Below, one piece after another: positions 1 through 7,384 of a DNA stretch of 14,533 bases. Below the pieces are notes generated by a model, which worked only from the letters and a program-made list of their open reading frames with translations, was not told the DNA's origin and did not search any database. This stretch comes from Haplosporangium gracile (Eukaryota > Mortierellomycota > Mortierellomycetes > Mortierellales > Mortierellaceae): positions 1-14,533 of the forward strand of contig JAAAUF010001000.1 of NCBI GenBank assembly GCA_015499985.1. Direction: 5' to 3'. The position numbers and the translations under genes were made by a program. The first letter of the stretch is position 1; each line of letters opens with the position of its first letter.

Positions 1-48
<48 letters not shown>
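1..48. repeat. (TC)n microsatellite at the window edge
   Basis: The first 48 bases are an uninterrupted TC dinucleotide repeat, about 24 units. It is followed by a CCCC/TTTTT transition and a CTTTT-type tract. The repeat starts at base 1, so its true length is unknown. It lies far upstream of the F-box gene at 541 and is pyrimidine-rich on the coding strand, like the other upstream tracts in this window. Confidence 0.95.
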
Positions 49-50
<2 letters not shown>

Positions 51-176
51 CTTTTTACCAGCTTTTTTTCTTTTCTTTTCTTTTCTTTCTTTTCTTTTCT
101 CTCTTTCACTCTTTCTATACACGCCCTTCTCTTATCCAATCAACCACCCAATCCACACACACACACACACACACAC
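49..176. repeat. CTTTT-rich tract and (CA)n microsatellite
   Basis: From about 65 to 100 the DNA is a run of imperfect CTTTT units. From 154 to 176 there is a (CA)n tract of about 11 units. Both precede the candidate leader intron of the F-box gene. They may lie in its core promoter or 5' leader, but no clear TATA box is visible, so no transcription start can be placed. Confidence 0.8.
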
Positions 177-184
177 CATACGAG

Positions 185-430
185 GTAAGTAGAAACAGAG
201 AGCATATACTCGCTCAAACAGCAAGAAAAGGGAAAACTGCTCATCAAGGAACAAAAGAACATTCAAACGAGTCGCATCCTCGCGAACAAAGTGGACCTGA
301 CGCCATGCCTACCATTAGATCACTCGAATACAGCAACAACTTCGTTTTGCTCACACATTACAACAATCATGCTTTTAAAACTAATAGGGTCACCCATTCG
401 AGTCAAGACTTGACTACTAAAATCACACAG
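185..430 (+). other. Candidate 5'-leader intron of the first F-box gene
   Basis: A consensus donor (GAG followed by GTAAGT, GT at 185-186) pairs plausibly with an acceptor ending CACACAG at 430, preceded by a TACTAA-like branch site at 415-420. The branch-to-acceptor spacing of about 10 nt is short. Removing the segment deletes the upstream ATGs near 305 and 368. The remaining leader (1-184 joined to 431-540) then has no ATG before the start codon at 541. That makes biological sense, but splicing is inferred, and acceptors further upstream, for example near 316, cannot be excluded. Confidence 0.4.
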
Positions 431-540
431 GCGCATACGCACACGCAGGAGGAAATACACGAAAAAACAACGTGGGAACAAGCAAGGCAGCATACTATCA
501 CACGACACAACCATACCCCATATCGACAACAATCACAAAG

Positions 541-1815
541 ATGGGCCCAACATCAGAACCAATTGAACACCAGGAAGAGGAGCGTACAGGTCCCGCAACC
601 ATCCACTCGCTGAGACCCAACATCCTCCGGTACATCTTCTCCTTCCTCTCCGTCCAACACTACGACTACCTCAACCACCGCACCCGGACCATCCACAACC
701 ATCTCGGCCCCGTCTCACTCGTCTGCAAATCATGGAACGCCATTGCTTCCCCACTCCTCTGGCAGGAACGGACCTTCCACGGCTGGAACGCAGGCGAACA
801 GCTCGAGACTTTTATCCAACAGACCGAGAATGCCGACTTCTCTTCGACCCACGAGTATGGGGACTTTGTCAAACGGATCGAGATCATTGACTCACACGAC
901 GTGGTCGACAAGCAGAATGGCCAGTTTGTCATCAATTGGGTCACCCCCGATGTCGTCCTCGCCCTGTCGGAACATTGTAGTAGACGACTCCGGGACCTGA
1001 CCCTAGTCTTTGCGACGGGACGTCAACTTTCGAACGAGACCGAGGAAGGGCTCATCCCCTGGAATGCCCTCGCCGAGGCCTGCCGTCGCCTGTCGATGCT
1101 CACGTTGACCAACTATATCTGCCCCATTCTACCCATCGGGAACGGACACCCGCTCCACATCTTTGCGACCCATACTAACCCCCTCACAGAACTGGTCCTC
1201 AAGCGTTGCAAAAACATTCCGTCGGACACCTTCCAACAACTAGCCAGGACTTGTGGGAAGGCTCTGACTAAACTGGTGCTACTCGATTCGGACGACAACC
1301 TAGGCGCGGCCGAGATGGTCGAGTTTGCTAAGCATTGCCCCAATCTCCGCCACCTTAACGTCTCCTGGTTCGAATCCTTTGAAGCGAAATTCAACGACGA
1401 GGCCTTGATCGAACTGACGACGAATTGTTTGCGCCTCGAGTACATCTCGCTGCTGGACGCCAACCAGATCTCGGACCTGTCCTTCCAGACCCTAGCCAAG
1501 CTCCGATACCTCCGCAACCTTATTCTTCCACGAGCGGGGACCACCGAGACCGGGATGACGTTCCATCAAGAGTCGTTGATTGCTGTCGCCAAGTCCTGCA
1601 GGCGATTGGAGCAGCTGCATCTGGTGGCCCCCGGCGCGACGACGAGCAAGTTCTTTGAGGCGTTGTTGTTCTGTCCAAACTTGCAGGTGCTGGTGATTGT
1701 TGAGTTGTCCCAGGGTCTGTTGATGGACCAGCGGTTCAAGTCCTTGGGCCTTGCCAAGTATGTCGACCCTGAGACTACTGAGGGATACAAACTCGTCTGG
1801 CACAAGAAGACCTAA
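541..1815 (+). CDS. F-box and leucine-rich-repeat protein (SCF substrate receptor), 424 aa
   Basis: This is probably the substrate-binding subunit of an SCF (Skp1-cullin-F-box) ubiquitin ligase, acting in cytosol or nucleus. The F-box covers about residues 21-77: a Leu-Pro-like start, the IFSFLS helix, then VSLVCKSWNAIASPLLW, the classic F-box second half. About residues 146-390 form irregular, cysteine-containing leucine-rich repeats of the AMN1/FBXL type. Examples are LTELVLKRCKNI near 215, LRHLNVSWF near 269, LEYISLLDANQISD near 299 and LEQLHLVAPG near 356. I chose the ATG at 541 because its context is strong (AAAG before ATG, G after). The frame stays open upstream to 472, but only a GTG begins it there. 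The gene has a single exon and ends in TAA. A second F-box/LRR gene follows on the same strand. The target protein cannot be predicted. The family call is firm; an orthologue name is not possible. Confidence 0.9.
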   Translation: MGPTSEPIEHQEEERTGPATIHSLRPNILRYIFSFLSVQHYDYLNHRTRTIHNHLGPVSLVCKSWNAIASPLLWQERTFHGWNAGEQLETFIQQTENADFSSTHEYGDFVKRIEIIDSHDVVDKQNGQFVINWVTPDVVLALSEHCSRRLRDLTLVFATGRQLSNETEEGLIPWNALAEACRRLSMLTLTNYICPILPIGNGHPLHIFATHTNPLTELVLKRCKNIPSDTFQQLARTCGKALTKLVLLDSDDNLGAAEMVEFAKHCPNLRHLNVSWFESFEAKFNDEALIELTTNCLRLEYISLLDANQISDLSFQTLAKLRYLRNLILPRAGTTETGMTFHQESLIAVAKSCRRLEQLHLVAPGATTSKFFEALLFCPNLQVLVIVELSQGLLMDQRFKSLGLAKYVDPETTEGYKLVWHKKT

Positions 1816-2173
1816 GTCTCTTCTTTTCTTTATTTTCTGTGTTCTTCACAGTAAATGCTGCAGTAGATAGCCTAGAACCTAGAACATTTAAAAATCCCCA
1901 TCCTTTTTCATTTTTGCATTTCTTGTGCATCTTCCGGCGGTGTGTTTGCGTGCTTTCTCCTTCCGTGTGTCCCGTGTGAGTGTGACGCAAAAAAGCAGTC
2001 ATTTGGTGTCGCGTTTCGGCGAAGTGGAGAGGACGACAGATGTAGCATAAAAAAACTTCCACTCGTCACTCTTCGCTCAACTCTTCAACTCTTTCCCATA
2101 TCAAAGGAAGCCGCTCGTCATTTAGTCACGTATCAGCCAGCAAAACAAGCAAGGGACAAGCATAGAAACAAAT
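1816..2173. other. Spacer between the two F-box genes
   Basis: These 358 bases must hold the 3' end of the upstream gene and the promoter and leader of the downstream one. No AATAAA is visible after 1815. A T-rich stretch follows the stop. An A-rich TATA-like GCATAAAAAAA sits at about 2046-2056, roughly 120 nt before the next ATG. Just before it, at 2040-2045, is an ATG immediately followed by TAG, a start-stop pair that would matter only if it were transcribed. No gene is seen here. Confidence 0.6.
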
Positions 2174-3910
2174 ATGGACATGGACATGAACGTAGAAGCT
2201 ACAACTGCACAGTCGCGCACCTCCACCTTCTCACTATCCACAACTCCACCACAACTAACGACAACGACGACATTGATGTCCCTGCCCACAGAACTCATCC
2301 TCCAGATCCTTGACTCCCTCCCACTTCCACTCCTCCTCGCCTTCCGTCTCGTCTCCACATGGACCAATACCCTGATCCTCGAACCCGTCTTCTGGCACCG
2401 ACTTGAATTCTCGAAGCAGCTACTCTTCAAGGTTGGAGATACTGGAAACGTCCAGCAGCAACGTAGAAGGACCAGTTTCGGGCTTGGCGGTGGGGCTGCT
2501 TCACCAAGAGGAGTAGGAAGTGGAGGAGGTATTGGTGGAGGGAAAGGGAGTGTGTTTCAACGTAACTCGAATACAAATTTGATTATGCACCGGCAGTCCC
2601 TTGCAGGGACGTTACTCTCGCCCACCACGTCTTGGGTCGAGGATACTTTTGCGGTGGCGAATGGGCAAGATCCAGGAGAAGGAATCAGTGCAGGACCGTC
2701 AGTGACCATATCTGCTAACATACCTCGCCCTCAACCTTCACACCAACAACATCAACGGGACACTCTCTCCACCCCCTCAACACCCATAACACAAATACAA
2801 CAGCTGTCGAAAACTTCACCCTGGACAAAGATCGAGACATCCTTCCTCCACTTCCTAACACGCCTGGCGCACAACCCTAGGACTGCGCAAGGAGTCCAAA
2901 TTGTTATGATTGAGAACTGGGAAGGGGTCGAGTCGGTGCAGATTCTGTGGACGACGCTGAGGGCTTTTAGCAAGTTGCGGACGTTAGTCGTCCGGAACTC
3001 TGTTCTTCGACATCTGCGCTTTCACCAAACAAACGATCATAACAACAACAAGGATGGGGGGTCATGGCCAGAACTGAAGGAGCTAGCTTTCCAGGATTGC
3101 GTACAACTAAAAGACCTGGAAAGGATCCAGAACTGGTTACCACACCTCCAGGAGCTTAATCTTGCCGAGTGTACTGCCCTCGAAGACTTTTCGCCCCTCA
3201 GTCGTTCGTTATCTTCAGGAGGAGAGTCGCCTACCCCAGCATTGGTGCTGAAGAAGGCATCATTGATTCACACAAAGATCCAAGACGAGGAGTTGATTGC
3301 ACTGTTGAGGAGGTCGCCCGATTTGGAGGAGTTGCGATTAGACCAGTGTTATGGGCTGACGGTTCGGGCGTTGGAGGCTATTGCTTTTGGGGATCAGACG
3401 CCAGTCCTTTTTAGTGGGTTAGCTCAGGCGGGTGGAGGGCCAGGACCTACGCCAATGCCAACGATGGGGACGATAAATCAGGAAGCAGCGCAGCTTGCTC
3501 CGCCATACCACCTCACCACTACCACCAGCAATACAGTGTCATCTCATACAACTGCAGGATCTTCACAACCCCTACACTCACTTCTCACATCTGCCTCGCC
3601 CCCTCCAACCTCATCCCCACCCTTATCTTCAACATCCATCTCAACAACCCTCCCTCCTCACTCTTCTCAACACTCCAACCAAAGTTCAGGACCATACGTC
3701 CCCTACCTGCGGAAACTCTCCCTTAAGAACTGCTACGATTTTACAGACGAAGGGATCCGATCACTCGTCGGGTGCAGGCACCTGGAATGGTTGGTGATCC
3801 GCGGGATTAGGCAAGTGCATGAAGATACGGCGGAATGGTTGCATTCGCAAGGGGTTCCGTTGAGGAAATTGTTAAGTCCCCTTGGGCGGTGGCGGCATTG
3901 GCATGTTTAG
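2174..3910 (+). CDS. F-box protein with interrupted leucine-rich repeats, 578 aa
   Basis: A second probable SCF ubiquitin-ligase substrate receptor. The F-box is at about residues 36-80 (SLPTELILQILDSLPLPLL, then FRLVSTWTN and FWHRLEF). A Gly/Ser/Gln-rich, probably disordered linker covers about 97-215. LRR-like units follow at about 265-410, for example LKELAFQDCVQLKD, LQELNLAECTALED and LEELRLDQCYGLTV. A Pro/Ser/Thr-rich insert occupies about 411-508. A last repeat pair, LRKLSLKNCYDFTDEG and LEWLVIRGI, leads to the C-terminus. The repeats have the cysteine pattern of FBXL/AMN1 proteins. The ATG at 2174 has A at -3. The ATG at 2276 (Met35), directly before the F-box, is an alternative start. 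One continuous exon of 1.7 kb argues that the low-complexity parts are translated, and no good donor sites flank them. The substrate is unknown. Beyond the shared architecture it is not obviously a recent copy of the preceding F-box gene. Confidence 0.88.
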   Translation: MDMDMNVEATTAQSRTSTFSLSTTPPQLTTTTTLMSLPTELILQILDSLPLPLLLAFRLVSTWTNTLILEPVFWHRLEFSKQLLFKVGDTGNVQQQRRRTSFGLGGGAASPRGVGSGGGIGGGKGSVFQRNSNTNLIMHRQSLAGTLLSPTTSWVEDTFAVANGQDPGEGISAGPSVTISANIPRPQPSHQQHQRDTLSTPSTPITQIQQLSKTSPWTKIETSFLHFLTRLAHNPRTAQGVQIVMIENWEGVESVQILWTTLRAFSKLRTLVVRNSVLRHLRFHQTNDHNNNKDGGSWPELKELAFQDCVQLKDLERIQNWLPHLQELNLAECTALEDFSPLSRSLSSGGESPTPALVLKKASLIHTKIQDEELIALLRRSPDLEELRLDQCYGLTVRALEAIAFGDQTPVLFSGLAQAGGGPGPTPMPTMGTINQEAAQLAPPYHLTTTTSNTVSSHTTAGSSQPLHSLLTSASPPPTSSPPLSSTSISTTLPPHSSQHSNQSSGPYVPYLRKLSLKNCYDFTDEGIRSLVGCRHLEWLVIRGIRQVHEDTAEWLHSQGVPLRKLLSPLGRWRHWHV

Positions 3911-3937
3911 GACAGAAAAGGAGGAGTTTTTTTTTGA

Positions 3938-3957
3938 GGGCGGGGGGGGGGAGGGGG
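3938..3957 (+). other. G-rich tract with quadruplex potential in a 3' UTR
   Basis: Starting 27 nt after the TAG of the second F-box gene is the pattern G3-C-G10-A-G5, preceded by a T9 run. It has enough G-runs for four quadruplex strands in the sense-strand RNA. The long G10 homopolymer is also an error-prone spot for sequencing, so its exact length should not be trusted. Confidence 0.6.
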
Positions 3958-3977
3958 TTTATTAGTAGAAACCCTGA

Positions 3978-4026
3978 AATAAATAATGAGAAAAAATTGC
4001 AGAAGAGAAAAAAACGGGGTAATAAA
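3978..4026 (+). terminator. Poly(A) signals of the second F-box gene
   Basis: Two AATAAA hexamers lie at 3978-3983 and 4021-4026, about 70 and 110 nt after the stop codon at 3910. Both are at normal distances for fungal 3' end formation. The sequence around them is A-rich, which fits. The cleavage site itself cannot be seen. Confidence 0.6.
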
Positions 4027-4089
4027 TAGATGTATGATGTTTAAAAAAAAATGTGTAAAATGAAAGGTACGGACATAATCGTCGCTCCG

Positions 4090-4137
4090 AAAAGTGAAGT
4101 GGCTGGAAGATAGAAAAGTGAAGTGGCTGGAAGGTAG
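4090..4137. repeat. Two tandem copies of a 24-bp unit
   Basis: The unit AAAAGTGAAGTGGCTGGAAG plus RTAG occurs at 4090-4113 and again at 4114-4137 with a single difference (GATAG versus GGTAG). It is followed by another AAAA, as if a third copy had begun. It lies between two convergent genes and encodes nothing recognisable. It looks like a recent slippage or minisatellite duplication. Confidence 0.9.
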
Positions 4138-4333
4138 AAAAATAACATCCAGAGGTCTGGAAATCCTGAAAATAAGGGTGCTCTATCATCCTTCAGCTTC
4201 GCCTCTGGTCAAATATTGAGCGTAAAAATGACAAAAAGTCAATATACACCCTTTTCTTCGCCATCTTTAGCGATCCTGCTCCTGCTCTGTCCAGAACCCC
4301 AAGTGTCTGTGAACATGTCGATGATACGGATAG

Positions 4334-4363
4334 GTGTGTGTGTGTGCGCGCGTGTGCGTGTGT
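4334..4363. repeat. GT/GC alternating purine-pyrimidine tract
   Basis: Thirty bases alternate strictly between purine and pyrimidine, (GT)n passing through GCGCGC and back to GT. The tract ends 5 nt from the stop codon of the kinase gene on the other strand, so the start of that 3' UTR is a CA/CG repeat. Such tracts can adopt Z-DNA; whether this one does is not shown. Confidence 0.85.
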
Positions 4364-4368
4364 CAAAT

Positions 4369-5426
4369 TTACTCGTCGTCACCGAGAAGGTCGAAGGGGT
4401 TGGTGACGGCAGGCTTAGGAACCTCATACAGAGTAGGTCCAAACTTCTTGGGCTCCTGCTGGGCCTGCTGCTGCTGCTTGGCAGCCTCACGAGCTCTCCA
4501 TCCACCACCAGCAGCACCGAAAAGTGGGGGGCGAACAGGGGCAGGTGCCGAGGGTTGCTCCTCCTTATGTCCAGGACGCTTCTTGATCGCAAACCCTTCC
4601 TCATCGACCTCCAACCCAGCTTTGTGTCCAGTCTTCTGAGACTGCTGAGTAGCAGCGTATTGGGCAGCCTTGCGAGCACGGTAAGCCTCTTCGTCGCGGT
4701 GGTACTGGGTCTTGAAGTAATAATCCTCTTTCTGCCAACGGGGGGCCTGCAAGTTCTCGGGCTTCTCGACCTTGGCCAAGTTGTCCATAATCTCCTTAAC
4801 AGCCTCGTCCGAGTACTCTGTCGTCGCCTGGGGCTCCAAACGCATGATCCTGGTGATACCCTCAAAGTAGGTGGGAAGAGTCAACATCTCCATGAACTTG
4901 TAGAGGACATCAACACCCTGAGCACCCTCAACCTGGGTAGGATGGTTGGAGCGGGCAAGAATACGCTGCTTGCAGTGGTAGAATTCGGTATCCATGATGA
5001 TGACATCGACCTCGGGGACGGACAATTGGGTGGCAATGTTGATCCAGACTTTGCGCTGGTCCTGGTCAAAGTTGCAGCGGTCGATGACGACGGATTGAGT
5101 ACGGTTGTTGGCCTGGAGGGCAGACATTGTTACCTCTTCGCAGGCCTGCCTGTCGCCCAAATCGTCCTGGTTAATACGCACAAAGTTCTAATTGGCCATA
5201 TTGTATTCAATTGATCTTAGCTACGTTAGTTGTTGTAAGTTACTACCACCATAGTTCGATAGAATGTTTGCTTTTCGGGCTATTTGTTTGTCGTTTTCGT
5301 TGTTGTTGTTTTGAATGCAGGAAAAAGTAGACGTACGGGGAAGACTTTGGTGAGGGCCTTGGCAAAGGTGGACTTTCCCGAACCGGGGGGTCCGACAAGG
5401 AGGAGGACCTTTTGAGCAGACGACAT
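4369..5426 (-). CDS. P-loop nucleotide kinase-like protein with disordered tail, 302 aa, two exons
   Basis: Coding exons are 5426-5337 (30 codons) and 5187-4369 (272 codons plus TAA), joined in phase 0. The N-terminal domain is a P-loop kinase of the AAA_33/polynucleotide-kinase type. A hydrophobic strand (KVLLLV) leads into Walker A GPPGSGKST at about residues 12-20. Next come RINQDDLG at about 34-41, VVIDRCNFDQDQR at about 63-75 (matching the DxxN segment of PNKP-like and bHLH140-like kinases) and an Arg-containing CKQRILARSNHPT lid at about 102-114. These families phosphorylate nucleic-acid ends or small molecules; the substrate here is unknown. Residues from about 180 to 302 look disordered, with a Lys/Arg/Gln-rich helix, a VDEEGFAI motif near 224 and a C-terminal NPFDLLGDDE. 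The start at 5426 directly precedes the kinase strand. The frame stays open upstream, and an ATG at 5543 would add 39 residues. Confidence 0.85.
5188..5336 (-). other. Intron of the P-loop kinase gene
   Basis: This 149-nt intron has donor GTACGT directly after the codon for Pro30, an ACTAAC branch site (GTTAGT at 5225-5230 on plus) about 37 nt before the acceptor, and an acceptor ending TTAG at 5188. Joining the exons restores KVFP-NFVRINQDDLG, which fits the kinase fold, whereas neither open frame alone has both Walker A and the rest of the domain. It is phase 0. Confidence 0.85.
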
Positions 5427-5428
5427 GG

Positions 5429-5504
5429 CTGATGATGAATGGAAGGGTGGTAGGAGAGGAGAGGAGATCGAAGCTAGATTCGGATCTTGACTTTTGGGAC
5501 TTAC
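5429..5504 (-). other. Possible leader intron upstream of the P-loop kinase start
   Basis: On the minus strand, AGA is followed by a perfect GTAAGT donor (5504-5499). A pyrimidine-rich stretch ends in CATCATCAG (AG at 5430-5429), two bases before the ATG at 5426. A 76-nt leader intron is therefore possible. No strong branch site is seen, only a CTAGC-like one. If it is spliced, the upstream ATG at 5543 would be out of frame with the kinase. If it is not spliced, the frame from 5543 runs straight into the kinase. The evidence does not decide between them. Confidence 0.3.
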
Positions 5505-6836
5505 TCTCGCAGCAATCAGACTCGCAGCTGGATGTTCAGGCATTTTCTTTTTCTTTTTCTTTTTGCCATCAATCCTTCGTAAATGTAAATTGTCTGGAGG
5601 AGTCACGTTACATAAGATTTAGAGAGGCTAGCGGAAATATTAACGAGGAACGGGGATGGACGAGGGGTGAAAAAAAGAGACGATTTGGCGAAGGAAAAAG
5701 GTGGAGGGAAAGCTTACTCAGTGGAGTAATCATTGGGTGTGGTAAAGGAATGTTAATGACATGTTACTTTAGGATAGAAGATGCACTGAACTTGTGGGAT
5801 CGTAATTGTTGTTATTCTTTAGGCGGTTGACGCGTCCAACTCCCTTGATAGTTCTGATTTGGCTCAAAAATGCAGGGTCCACCCTCTCTCGGGAGTGATC
5901 AAGGATCGTTTCGGAAGCAATAAGGCACAAAACAACAACACTGTTGACCCAGTCTCTCGGGTACGGTAGGTTGTTTACTATCATCGTTAGTTGACCTGTG
6001 CTTTTGCTTTCTGTTTTCTGTTTATTTTAAAGCGTTGTGTAATGTGCTGTACTTTGAATTCCATAAGGTATAACCGAACAACACATGGGCGGGCAAATAG
6101 TGCAAATATAGCGGGTGAATGTGGAAGAGCCTTGGAGACGAGTGTGCTGCTTGGTTTCTTGAGCCGAGAATAACAACCTTGACGAATATATAAATACTAA
6201 TGACATTTTGTCTCTTTGTACCCTCTTTTCTAACTCCAAACCCTCCTCCGCACTTTCAGGCACCCCTTGGACCAGCATTTCCAAATGTCTTTCAGGACGT
6301 CGTTTTTGCACGCCTCAGCACTATCAGGAATTTTGATCGAGCATTGCAAGGCATGGAGCAAGGATGATTCACGGATGATACAATGTCAACAAAAGGCGAA
6401 AGGCGAAAGGGCCATGGGACCAAGGAGCAGTGTTTCTTACAGGTCAGCTTAATTGGCTTCTCTCTCTGCGTCTTTCCTCCCGGTTCTTTTTCGATACAGC
6501 ATATTTTCTACATGTTCAAGTAGGCAGGGGAAGCTGTTTTATTTCCCCCGCTCTCTGGTCGCATTTCCTACACTCCTGCCTGTGGTTACCCCTCCTGCTC
6601 CCCACACATAGAGACCACATGTCAAAAGTCGAGCACAGAAACTCAGAAATCTTTTTCTCCACAGATTTTTAGAAGGAAGTTCACGGAACAAGAAAAAAAT
6701 ACAAGACATTCAGCGTGTGCACGCGACTTGAGCGCTGCACCTGTGTCTTAAAGTCCGGGGAAAGGAAAAAGAAGGGAAGGAGTGTCTTTGATGGCTAGTG
6801 ATGAGAGTGTGGGAAAGTTATCGTGTTGACAAGCTC

Positions 6837-6860
6837 TTATTATTATTATTATTATTATTT
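6837..6860. repeat. (ATT)n trinucleotide repeat
   Basis: About eight ATT/TTA units run without interruption and end in a TTTT run. It is intergenic, with no sign of coding function. Confidence 0.9.
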
Positions 6861-7079
6861 TGGTCTTTTCTGGGTAGGTTTATTTTTGCTTCGAGTATAC
6901 GATGTCGACAACAGCAAGAGTAAGTGGATGGGCTTTCCGCAGAGGACACGCATGACGATAAGTGTTGATATGGACACAACACGACAGGATACATAGGCAG
7001 GACAAACAACGGACGAAGGATAAGAAGAAAGAGGATAAGGCTCGATTTGGCAATTGGCTCCGAGAGGATGGGAAGTAGA

Positions 7080-7130
7080 GTAAGTAAGAAAGAGAGAGAG
7101 AGAAAGAGAGAGAAAGGACAAAAAAAAGGG
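7080..7130. repeat. GA-rich purine tract
   Basis: A purine-only stretch of GAAAGAGAGAGAGAGAAAG type ends in A7 and GGGAG. It is the complement in style of the pyrimidine tracts elsewhere. On the minus strand it reads as a CT-rich promoter-like stretch, but no gene follows it on that strand within reach. Confidence 0.75.
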
Positions 7131-7384
7131 AGCCCTTGTTCAAAAAGGCGAGAAAGAAACGAGAGGGCATGAGAGATGGCATGCAGGCAAGTATGTATCT
7201 CTGATGCAAGTGGATGGCGGGGGGAGAAGTACTTCGGACTCTTGCAGATTTACAAGCGCATGTGCCCCTGGAGATCATCGCCACCAGGGTCTCTGGATCC
7301 CGGACTTGAAGTACTGCGACGGATATCATCACAGACAGCGACCGCAGGCAACAGTGGTGGACAGAGGGCTACCTGTTTTGGATC

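Larger units (their letters stand above)
3911..4368. other. Convergent intergenic spacer
   Basis: This region lies between the stop of the second F-box gene (+) and the stop of the P-loop kinase gene (-), so it should hold two 3' UTRs and poly(A) sites. It contains a G-rich run, two AATAAA hexamers on the plus strand, a 24-bp tandem duplication and a GT/GC alternating tract. On the minus strand the nearest AATAAA-like hexamer (TTTATT read on plus) is at 3957-3962, about 410 nt past the kinase stop. No gene is seen. Confidence 0.75.

Noticed and set aside
472..540. In-frame upstream extension of the first F-box protein
   Set aside because: The extension begins at GTG, not ATG, and the ATG at 541 has a strong context. 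The extra residues look like translated leader.
305..613. 102-codon plus-strand open frame at the start of the window
   Set aside because: It overlaps the F-box start in another frame, is rich in His/Thr/Gln from CA repeats, and most of it lies in a candidate leader intron.
1368..1378. Perfect tRNA B-box-like GGTTCGAATCC
   Set aside because: It lies inside the F-box coding sequence. No A box, anticodon arm or matching acceptor stem is found around it.
4216..5214. 332-codon plus-strand open frame
   Set aside because: It is the antisense shadow of the P-loop kinase exon, low in complexity (Leu/Ser/Val), with no domain. The minus frame carries the kinase motifs and spliced structure.
6880..7332. 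150-codon minus-strand open frame
   Set aside because: Much of it translates a GA/CT repeat into Ser/Leu. There is no recognisable domain and no promoter or poly(A) arrangement to support it.
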